Source: Mesorhizobium sp. AR02 (GTDB taxonomy: Bacteria; Pseudomonadota; Alphaproteobacteria; Rhizobiales; Rhizobiaceae). From it: a stretch of 64,000 nucleotides of DNA. Numbering within the stretch: position 1 is the first letter of the stretch; each line of letters starts with the position of its first letter. The notes below the pieces were generated by a model. It was given only the letters and a program-made list of their open reading frames with translations, was not told the origin of the DNA and did not search any database. The stretch spans positions 1,240,001-1,304,000 of the forward strand of contig NZ_CP080531.1 in NCBI RefSeq assembly GCF_024746835.1, written 5' to 3'. Positions 56,850 to 64,000 of the stretch are shown here, piece by piece. Position numbers and translations under genes: made by a program.

Positions 56850-57071
56850 TTACGGAACCCGATATGCGTGATGAAGTGTGGAGGTAGATACGCCGACATT
56901 CTTTGCGATCCGGGGAGCGCTTTCGAAGGCCATGAGCTCCGGTTGTGCGAGCACCTTCCTCGCCACGCTTTCAACGCTGTGAGGAAAGGTCACCTGACGC
57001 GTTGCGATCGCTCTCCTCAGTTCCTCAAGACTCAAAGGCGGAGTGTCCAAAACGCGCAGCTGTCTTGGCAT
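56850..57071 (-). pseudogene. N-terminal fragment of an RpiR/MurR-family regulator
   Basis: The 73-codon frame reads SLEELRRAIATRQVTFPHSVESVARKVL, then AFESAPRIAKNVGVSTSTLHHAYRV and stop. This is the HTH_6 domain of RpiR-type sugar-phosphate regulators up to the recognition helix (normally STLVRFA...), followed by an abrupt stop; the SIS domain is missing. It is a decayed fragment next to the IS copy. Confidence 0.6.
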
Positions 57072-57641
57072 ACGGCCTGTCCGCTGCTGGAGAGCACACC
57101 CCTAGCGTCAGAGCCCGCGCGGTGGGGGCCGCACAATCATCGCACGAGCGACACGGCGCCGAGAGCCGCGAGAGCGGTCAGACCCCGTTCTGTCGGCCGC
57201 TATGGACGAAGCTCTGGCGCTGCCCGACGCTTCAAATCCATCCGAATTCAAGGCCGGTATATGGCGCGACGGCGACCTCCAGCGTGGTCGCCGGCAATGT
57301 CCGCTATAAGGCGGTGGCAAACCTGACTTCAACGGCCGACATGCTGAAGGGTTTCGGGTGCCGAGAGGCGTACGAAAGCCTCTCATGCAGGAACCCGCGG
57401 GCCACAGTTGATGGCTATGGGGATTTTAGTTTGCGGCTGATGTCGGCGACGGCGTGACCGCCCCCGTTAGGCGACGCGGTGGACACGGACGGACCGCTCA
57501 GTGAAGCCTCCGCACAGCCTTGTAGCCTCTGCGCGCAGGCGGACGGGGCCCTGCGGGCCTCGCTGAGCACCATGGGCGCGCGTGGGTCCGTCGCCGCAGG
57601 TTGAGCGCCTGTGGCTGGAGGCTGAATCAGACCATGCCGGG

Positions 57642-58836
57642 TCATGGAGCGGTCTCCCGGATCGGTGCCGATGCGTTCGGAGGTCCGCGCGGCTGCCTCC
57701 TCCACCGTTCGAACACCTCGATGACGATCATGCGTCCGCCACAGCAGGAGCATGGCGGCCGGAAGTCCTCTGGTTCGGGTGTGTGGTCATCGGACGGGGC
57801 AGCGACGCCCAGCAGTTCGCGGGCGCGTGCGAGGCTGGCCTTGTGGGCGGAGCCGGCGAGCAGGCCATAATGTCGGATGCGATGGAAGCCGCGCGGCAGG
57901 ACGTGGAGCAGGAAGCGGCGGATGAACTCATCTGTGGCGAGCGTCATGACCTGCTGCCGGTCGGTGCCGTCGCGGCGATAATCCTTGTAGCGGAAGGTGA
58001 CCCCAGCCTCTTCGAAGGCGATCAGGCGGCGGTTCGAGATCGCAACCCGGTGGGTATAGCGCGACAGATAGGCGAGCACCGCCCCGGGACCGGCGAAGGG
58101 CGGCTTGGCGTAGACCACCCAGCGCTTCTTCTTGACGGGAGCCGTGGTGGCGTAGGAAGGCCCGACGATCGGCGAGGTGCGCCGCCGATCCGAAGAAGGC
58201 GAGCCGACCGGCGTCGTGCAGCGCGACCAGTCGGGTCAGGAACAGACGGCGGAACAGCTTGCCCAGCACTCTGACTGGGAGAAGGAAGGCCGGCCGCGAC
58301 GATATCCAGCGTGACGCGTCCGGCGTGATGCCGCCGCCCGGCACGATCATGTGGACATGAGGATGGTGCGTCATTGCCGAGCCCCATGTGTGGAGCACGG
58401 CGGTGATGCCGATGCGCGCGCCGAGGTGCTTGGGATCCGCCGCGATCGCCAGCATCGTCTCCGATGCCGCCTTGAACAGCAGGTCATAGACCAGCGCCTT
58501 GTTGTGGAACGCGATGACGGCGACCTCGGCGGGCAGCGTGAACACGACGTGGAAGTAGCCGACTGGCAGCAGGTCGGCTTCGCGCTCGGCGAGCCATGTA
58601 CGCGCGGCCGCGCCCTGGCACCTGGGACAGTGCCGGTTGCGGCAGCTGTTATAGGCGATCCGCCATTGGCCGCAGTCCTCGCAGGCCTCGACGTGACCGC
58701 CGAGCGCCGCGGTGCGGCAATGCTCGATCGCCGACATCACCTTGAGCTGGATGAGGCTCAGGTGACCTGCATGGGCGGCCCGATAGGCGGGGCCGGCAGC
58801 ACGGAAGATGTCGGCGACCTCGACAGAGGTGCGCAC
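57642..58836 (-). pseudogene. IS91-family transposase, frameshifted (copy 2)
   Basis: Identical to copy 1 except at the frameshift. After LADRRAFLRH the minus strand reads CAC CAC GGCTCC where copy 1 has CAC CGGCTCC, giving one base too many (1195 nt) instead of one too few. The C-terminal half with the candidate catalytic tyrosine (57642-58118) is again out of frame with the zinc-finger/HUH half (from 58836). Confidence 0.8.
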
Positions 58837-58839
58837 GGC

Positions 58840-59745
58840 TCAGCCGGGCGGCGTCTTGTGTTCCATCAGCGCCATCAGCCGGTCGAGCGGCCCTGCGACC
58901 GCATGGATCGTCCGCGTCGAGACCTTGGTGTAGAGCGCGGTGGTATCGAGCTTGCTGTGGCCAAGCAGCACCTGGATGACGCGGATGTCGACATCCTGTT
59001 CGAGCAGATGAGTGGCGAAGCTGTGGCGCAGCGTGTGCGGGCTGACGCGCTTGCGGATGCCGGCGACTTCGGCTGCTTCCTGGACCGCGCGATGCAGTTG
59101 CCGCGACGAGATCGGCGCCGTGCAGCTGCGCCCTGGGAACAGCCAGCCATGCGGGAGCATCACCCCGCGCCGCCTGCCTTCGCGCCACCACAGCCGCAGC
59201 AGTTCCAGAAGTTGCGGCGAGAGCATGGCGTTGCGGTCCCTGCGTCCCTTGCCCTGTTCAACGCGGATCAGCATGCGTGTGCTATCGATGTCGTCGACCT
59301 TGAGGTGCGCGACCTCGGACACGCGCAGACCAGCGCCATAGGCGACACCGAGCGCGGCCTTGTACTTGATGCCCGGCGCCGCTTCGAGCAGCCGCGCCGC
59401 TTCCTCCACGCTCAGCACGTCGGGCAGCTTGCGCTGATACCTCATAATCACCAGCGCGCGCGCCAGATCCCGCCGCTTCAGCGTCACGAGGAACAGGAAC
59501 CGCAATGCCGAGACCGCGCCATTGATCGTCGCAGGGCCGACGCCGCTCTCATGCTGATGCAGCTGGAATCGGCGGATGTCCTCAGCCGTCGCAGTGTCCG
59601 GCGAGCGGCCAAGGAACACAGCGAAGCGCCGGACGTGACGAACGTAGTCCTGCTGGGTATGGGAGCCCAGGCCACGCATGAGCATGTCGTGCTGCATGCG
59701 CTGGCGAAGCGGAGAGATTGGTGCATCGGTCGACAGGGTAGCCAT
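58840..59745 (-). CDS. tyrosine-type recombinase/integrase of IS91-family element (copy 2)
   Basis: 301-residue integrase with the same sequence as the copy-1 protein; the SNP at 59374 is silent (Pro codon). Catalytic Arg, Lys, HxxR, His and Tyr positions are all present. Its stop is 3 nt before the transposase start, as in copy 1. Confidence 0.88.
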   Translation of the reverse strand: MATLSTDAPISPLRQRMQHDMLMRGLGSHTQQDYVRHVRRFAVFLGRSPDTATAEDIRRFQLHQHESGVGPATINGAVSALRFLFLVTLKRRDLARALVIMRYQRKLPDVLSVEEAARLLEAAPGIKYKAALGVAYGAGLRVSEVAHLKVDDIDSTRMLIRVEQGKGRRDRNAMLSPQLLELLRLWWREGRRRGVMLPHGWLFPGRSCTAPISSRQLHRAVQEAAEVAGIRKRVSPHTLRHSFATHLLEQDVDIRVIQVLLGHSKLDTTALYTKVSTRTIHAVAGPLDRLMALMEHKTPPG

Positions 59746-59892
59746 GGCGAGTTCCTCGTTGAAGGGAACTCCATGGTCAGATCGACGCCTCTACCCGCTC
59801 AAGTCAAATGCCTGTCGCGCCATCTCAGGTCGAGGCGACCCTCCCGCGAAGCGGGTTCGTGCATGCGGCGCGAAGCCGACCCGAGAACATGC

Positions 59893-59918
59893 TAGCCGGA
59901 ACATCCGCTTCCGGGCTA
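59893..59918 (-). terminator. possible hairpin after the nSTAND-WD40 gene
   Basis: TAGCCGGAA (59893-59901) and TTCCGGGCTA (59909-59918) form a 9-bp stem with one bulge and a 7-nt loop, about 90 nt past the stop of the leftward STAND gene. There is no U-tract on the minus strand, so function as a terminator is uncertain. Confidence 0.3.
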
Positions 59919-60007
59919 AGGCAAAGTTTGCCTCTATGGCCGTCATGCGGCGCCAAGTTGCCCGCTCTGCCGGCCGGCTCAAGCGGCAATCTGACCCGTT
60001 GCCGACA

Positions 60008-63000
60008 TCAGCCCGGACAAGTACCAGTCGCAGGGTCTTCAGGAAGGAAGAAGCTTCGCCGCTCGCAAGGGGTGAGTTCGCGAGGCACGGTGCGCCGGGC
60101 GAAGTCAATGAGGTCGTTGGGTGTCTGGAAGACGCGAACGATACGAACCCTTTCTTCGCCGGAAACAATAGCGACCTGGGTGCCGTCGGAACTGAAATCT
60201 GCGCGTGTAAGGCCCGGTCGAACGGTCGCCTCGTCCTGGCTGGCAAGGACGGCAACCTGGCGCCCCGATTGCGTCGCCCACAGCCGGACCGTGCGATCTT
60301 CGGAGGACGCGGTCACGACATACAAACCACTGGGACTGAACTGGGCGCTGTCCACCGCGCCACTGTGGCCCCTAAGAGCGGCCGTTTCCAGTCCGCCAGC
60401 GACGCTCCAGATTCGGACGGTTCCATCGCGTGAGGCAGTCAGCAGCGACTGGCTGTCGGGGCTGAAGGCGACCACCGTCACCTCGTCGGTATGTCCCTGT
60501 AGCGTTGCGACGTTTGCTCCGTCCAAGGTCGACCAAATTCGGGCCGTGTGGTCGCGTGAGCCCGTGGCGACCAGTTGACCGTTCGGATTGAACGCCGCTG
60601 CCGTGATGCGATCCCGATGCCCCACAAGAGCCTTAAGCTCAGCCCCATCCGCCTTCAGGAGGTGGCCCGCATTGTCTTCCCTGGCCGCGAAGATCAGACG
60701 TCCGTCAGGGCTAAGAACGGCCTGCGGCAGCTTGCTGCTTGTATTGATGACGGCTAGCTCGGTACCGGTCGCCGCGTCCCACAGTTGGGCGGTGCCGTCG
60801 ATCGATGCCGAAACAAGCGATTTGCCATCGCGACCAAACTGGATCTGGATCAGTCCGCGATGTGATTGGAACCGGGCGGTCTCGAATCCGCTGGCCACCT
60901 CCCAAATTCGGACCTGGCCCTCAAGAGATGCCGTCGCGACGTGCCTTCCATCGGGACTGAACGTCGCGCGTTGAACGATCTCATGGGTATCGAGCCGGAT
61001 TATCTCGCGCCCCCTCACAACATCCCACAGATGCGCCACGCTGTCGCCGCCACCGGTCAGCAGGTGGACATTGTCGGGACTGAAGACCGCGAAAGTCGGC
61101 CGATATTCATGAGAGAGCGTGCTCGTCAGTGCGCCGTCGACATCCCACAGCCGAGCGGTGCCATCGTGTGAAGCAGTGAGAAGAATGTTGTTGTCAACCG
61201 GGCTGAATTCCAGATGCTCGACCAAAGATTCATGACCGGCGATCGTCGTGACCAATGAGGCGCGTTCAACGTCCCAGATGCGGATCGGCCCATTCACCGA
61301 AGCGGTCGCCAGGAAGCGGTCGTCCGGACTGAAAGCGCCGTTCATCTCCTCATCGCGTTCATCCGCACCGATATCAGCCATCTTCAAACCCGAAACCTCC
61401 TGGCCGAGCAGGCCATACAGCGTTCCTGACGCTCCATCCCAAATCCGGGCAGCGCCGTCGAGTGATACCGTGGCGATTCGCTGACCCACGTGACTGAAAA
61501 TCACACCGTTCAATTGCATGTCGCTCTTGTGGCCGGCCAACTTTGCGATCTCCGTTCCTTTCGACACATCGAGAAGGCTGGAAGTGCCGTCGTATGAAAA
61601 CGGGCCGCACAGCAGCCGGCTTCCGTCCGGGCTGAACGCCAGGCCGTAGGGCCGGGAGTTCACCCGGATTGACCGCGTCAGTGCGCCATCTGCGGTATTC
61701 CAGATCGAAACAAGGTGCTTGCGCGCCATCGCGAAGCTGCGGCCGTCCGGGCTGAAGTCGGCCCGCGCATATCCGTCGCTGCTTACACTCAGGACTTTTT
61801 TTCCGGTCCGAGCGTCCCAGAGCACTGCATCGCTGTTCTCCCCCGCCGTCAGCACCTGGTTGCCATTCGGGCTGAAGATTGCCGTTGGATAATTACCTAC
61901 CGGCTGCAGGATGAAGAGCTGTTCCCCCGAGATGGCGTTCCAGAGGCGTGCGTTGCCGTCCCTCGCGGCCGTCAGGATACGGCTCCCGTCCGGGCTGAAT
62001 TCAGCCCTCTCCACGGCCCCTTCATGACCTTTTAGAACTGCAGTTTCGGCACCGCTGGAGATGTCCCAGACGACTGCAGTTTTATCGTAGGATGCGGTGA
62101 CGATGTGATCGCCGGCCGGATTGAATGCCGCATCCGCAACGCCGGCGCCATGCCGGAAGATTTTGATCTGGCGGTGCGCCAGCAGAGCCTTGTAGAGGGC
62201 TGCCTCCGCTTCAAAGAGATATGGCCGCTCGGACTGGTCTTTCGAGGACAGAGCTTCGAGCGCCAACAGGATCGCAGCCTCGGTGTTGCCTATCGCCGTG
62301 GACTGCTCCGAAAGAAACGACAGCGAAAGAAACTGATTGCGCAGCGCCTGGTCGCGCTGCCAGCTTGCTTCCTGCTGCGCCCTGAAGGCGACCAATGCAC
62401 CTGCGCCCGCCATGAGAGCGAGCACTATCGCCACAATCGCGGCATTGCGCGTGCGTCGGGCAAGCAGGTTTGCCGCGGCAGCCGCTAGGCTCCGGCGCTC
62501 GGCCTCGCGCTCCAGCCGCTCGCGTTTTGCCTCTTCCGCGGCCTCGATCAGCGCCAGCTGTGCCTGCCGGTCCTTCTCCTCTTTCTGCCGATGGGCACGC
62601 AAGGACGCCTCGATGTATTCAACGACGTCATCGTCGACCTCCTCCCGCCTTGACAGCAGCAGCTCTTCACCCTCCGCAAGACGTTTGCCGGACGGGAGGA
62701 GAAGCTCTCGATTCCTGCTCTCCATCTGCCATCGGTGGGCGTCGGCCCTGAGGCGTTCGCGCGTCTCGAGGAAGTTCCGGTTTGCATTCACAATGTCACC
62801 GGCGCGCGGCCAACGGCTCAACAGTGCTTCATGTGCAACGCGGACGAAGACATGCCCTCCGGCATCCTCATCGCTGACGAGGAGCCGTGCGTCGATCAGG
62901 GCCCTGACGAGGGCCGATCGCGCTGGAGTGCCTGCTACTTCGGTGAGCAAGGCCGGACGCGCCGTGACCGTTTCATCGCCGGGACTCGCTGTGGTGAGTG

Positions 63001-64000
63001 CGCGCAGCACCGCCGGTAAAGCCTCCTGGATCTCGGGCGCGAGCAAGTCCACGACTTCATCGGCGCGGCGCGCGATTGCGCCCTCGAGCCCGCCGAGCGC
63101 GCGATAATGCGCAAAGGTGAGAACTCGGCGCTCGCGGCCGGCCTGGTACAAGGCGTCGAGCACAAACTCGAGAAGCGGCAATGATCCGGGATCGGCAGCT
63201 GCTGCCTCCTGCAGCACATCATCGAGCCGCCCCAACTCGGCACTCTCGTCAAAGCGGAGCCCGGCAACGCCCGCCGGTTCGCGGATGATCTGCGCGATCT
63301 CTGGGCCAGTCGGCGGCAGGAGTTCGTAGCTGGAGAGGCCGTCCTTGAGCGCCGAGAAACCGGGGATCTCACCACAGCGGTGAAAAAAGTCCGAACGGAT
63401 CGCCCCGACCACCCAGACCAGCCCGCTCGCGGCTAGCGCCGCCATGAGCCGCACAAGGGCCTCGCGCGTCGCCGGCTGCTTCTCCGTGGTGAATAGCTCC
63501 TCCAGCTGATCGATGGCGACAAGCAATCTGATCTGCGAGTGGGCCGACCCGGCGGCCTTCGCAAGTGCCAGTCGGACCATCGCCAGCGCCCGATCCGGCA
63601 CGCTCCTGCAGAGCAGGGCAAACTGCGCGGCTGTTACTTCGCAGGACAGCTCCGGCACAGCAGCTTCGCTAAGCAATGCCGCAGCCAGCACAGCGAATGT
63701 ATCCGGTCCTTCGGAGAGGCGGATCAGGCAGCGGCGCCACAAGGTTATGCCCGCCACGGCTCCAGGCCGGGTCAATGACGGCAGCAGGCCAGCGCGCAGG
63801 AGGGAAGACTTGCCGCAACCGCTCATTCCGTAGATGAGCAGGAATGCCGTACCGCCGGCTGCCTGCTGCTCCAGTCTAGCAGTGCAGGCAGCAATCGCCC
63901 GCGCTCGGCCGAAGAAGAGGTCGGCATCTTCGAATTCGAAGGCATCGAGACCGCGAAATGGCGACCTGACCGGTTGCTCCGAAGCAAGGGGGACGCGGTA
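60008..64000 (-). CDS. nSTAND1 NTPase with C-terminal WD40 repeats (N-terminus beyond window)
   Basis: The minus-strand frame is open from the stop at 60008 to the window edge (1330 visible residues), so the true start lies beyond 64000. Visible order: SPFRGLDAFEFEDADLFFGR, the usual entry into the nSTAND1 module; Walker A GMSGCGKSS (about 58-66); Walker B LLVAIDQLEELFT (about 159-171); an Arg/Glu-rich region; a transmembrane helix AIVAIVLALMAGAGALVAF (about 517-536); a TPR-like linker; then about 16 WD40-type repeats (about 630-1298) with FSPDG...TAS.DG..R.WD units, enough for two beta-propellers. The end DFARRTVPRELTPCERRSFFL is common in this group. Such proteins are signal-transducing ATPases that sense ligands through the repeats and activate an N-terminal effector, not visible here. 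A defence or stress role is plausible. Confidence 0.85.
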   Translation of the reverse strand, partial: YRVPLASEQPVRSPFRGLDAFEFEDADLFFGRARAIAACTARLEQQAAGGTAFLLIYGMSGCGKSSLLRAGLLPSLTRPGAVAGITLWRRCLIRLSEGPDTFAVLAAALLSEAAVPELSCEVTAAQFALLCRSVPDRALAMVRLALAKAAGSAHSQIRLLVAIDQLEELFTTEKQPATREALVRLMAALAASGLVWVVGAIRSDFFHRCGEIPGFSALKDGLSSYELLPPTGPEIAQIIREPAGVAGLRFDESAELGRLDDVLQEAAAADPGSLPLLEFVLDALYQAGRERRVLTFAHYRALGGLEGAIARRADEVVDLLAPEIQEALPAVLRALTTASPGDETVTARPALLTEVAGTPARSALVRALIDARLLVSDEDAGGHVFVRVAHEALLSRWPRAGDIVNANRNFLETRERLRADAHRWQMESRNRELLLPSGKRLAEGEELLLSRREEVDDDVVEYIEASLRAHRQKEEKDRQAQLALIEAAEEAKRERLEREAERRSLAAAAANLLARRTRNAAIVAIVLALMAGAGALVAFRAQQEASWQRDQALRNQFLSLSFLSEQSTAIGNTEAAILLALEALSSKDQSERPYLFEAEAALYKALLAHRQIKIFRHGAGVADAAFNPAGDHIVTASYDKTAVVWDISSGAETAVLKGHEGAVERAEFSPDGSRILTAARDGNARLWNAISGEQLFILQPVGNYPTAIFSPNGNQVLTAGENSDAVLWDARTGKKVLSVSSDGYARADFSPDGRSFAMARKHLVSIWNTADGALTRSIRVNSRPYGLAFSPDGSRLLCGPFSYDGTSSLLDVSKGTEIAKLAGHKSDMQLNGVIFSHVGQRIATVSLDGAARIWDGASGTLYGLLGQEVSGLKMADIGADERDEEMNGAFSPDDRFLATASVNGPIRIWDVERASLVTTIAGHESLVEHLEFSPVDNNILLTASHDGTARLWDVDGALTSTLSHEYRPTFAVFSPDNVHLLTGGGDSVAHLWDVVRGREIIRLDTHEIVQRATFSPDGRHVATASLEGQVRIWEVASGFETARFQSHRGLIQIQFGRDGKSLVSASIDGTAQLWDAATGTELAVINTSSKLPQAVLSPDGRLIFAAREDNAGHLLKADGAELKALVGHRDRITAAAFNPNGQLVATGSRDHTARIWSTLDGANVATLQGHTDEVTVVAFSPDSQSLLTASRDGTVRIWSVAGGLETAALRGHSGAVDSAQFSPSGLYVVTASSEDRTVRLWATQSGRQVAVLASQDEATVRPGLTRADFSSDGTQVAIVSGEERVRIVRVFQTPNDLIDFARRTVPRELTPCERRSFFLPEDPATGTCPG

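Larger units (their letters stand above)
57340..59880 (-). mobile_element. IS91-family element with tyrosine recombinase, copy 2
   Basis: Second copy of the element at 44538-47076, same orientation, differing by a 2-nt insertion near 58143, a SNP at 59374 and two mismatches at the right end. It carries the same intact recombinase and frameshifted transposase. Hairpins at both ends are conserved. With copy 1 it brackets 47077-57339. Confidence 0.85.

Noticed and set aside
57072..57339. Possible coding trace left of IS copy 2 (reading ATATSSVVAGNVRYKAVAN)
   Set aside because: Short, no start, no recognised family; may be a decayed gene but cannot be supported.

Overview
The window looks like chromosome from a Mesorhizobium-type alphaproteobacterium (Rhizobiales). 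It is GC-rich and packed with ABC importers and catabolic operons. Its central 10.5-31 kb block encodes proteins that, from memory, closely match the vitamin B6 degradation enzymes of Mesorhizobium (loti) japonicum MAFF303099. No rRNA, tRNA or CRISPR array was seen. All family calls rest on reading motifs; no database was searched.

Layout. (1) 1-7.1 kb: a sugar-catabolism locus with two periplasmic sugar-binding proteins, a ribose/fructose-type permease and ATPase, an FGGY carbohydrate kinase and a ROK-family regulator. Three copies of one palindromic motif (TGYWTRTTTTTRWACAWAA) lie in front of these units and probably form the ROK regulon. (2) 7.1-10.5 kb: a serine hydrolase, then a proline-racemase-family enzyme divergent from a DapA/NAL-family lyase/aldolase. 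(3) 10.5-30.6 kb: what appears to be a complete pyridoxine/pyridoxamine degradation pathway. A left operon (BMP-type ABC importer, 4-pyridoxolactonase, pyridoxamine-pyruvate transaminase, pyridoxal 4-dehydrogenase) and a right operon (acetamidomethylene-succinate hydrolase, MHPC oxygenase, two uncharacterised genes, HMPDC decarboxylase, 4-pyridoxate dehydrogenase, FHMPC dehydrogenase, ThiXYZ/Ssu-like ABC importer) are both read leftwards. A divergent GntR/FCD regulator and pyridoxine 4-oxidase are read rightwards. The same inverted repeat (GATTTGNCAATC) sits at the head of both leftward operons.

(4) 30.6-32.5 kb: a bile-acid/sodium-symporter-family transporter and a frameshifted LysR gene. 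(5) 32.7-44.4 kb: a probable organosulfur or N-heterocycle scavenging operon. It holds a DszA/NtaA-type flavin monooxygenase, a five-part branched-chain-type ABC importer and a DszC/SfnB-like monooxygenase. Next come an APC permease, a 24-codon remnant of a second SfnB-like gene, an intact SfnB-like gene and a 5'-truncated aroQ. (6) 44.5-59.9 kb: two nearly identical IS91-family elements in direct orientation bracket about 10.3 kb of amino-acid catabolism genes (RidA, DAO oxidase, OCD family, class V aminotransferase, LysR, amidase, and a polar amino acid ABC importer without an ATPase). Both transposase genes are frameshifted at the same spot but in opposite senses. (7) 60-64 kb: the 3' part of a large nSTAND1 NTPase with a transmembrane segment and about 16 WD40 repeats. 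It runs off the right edge and is a candidate signalling or defence protein.

The window is therefore a patchwork: an ordered nutrient-scavenging chromosome on the left, and an IS-disturbed accessory region with several gene remnants on the right.
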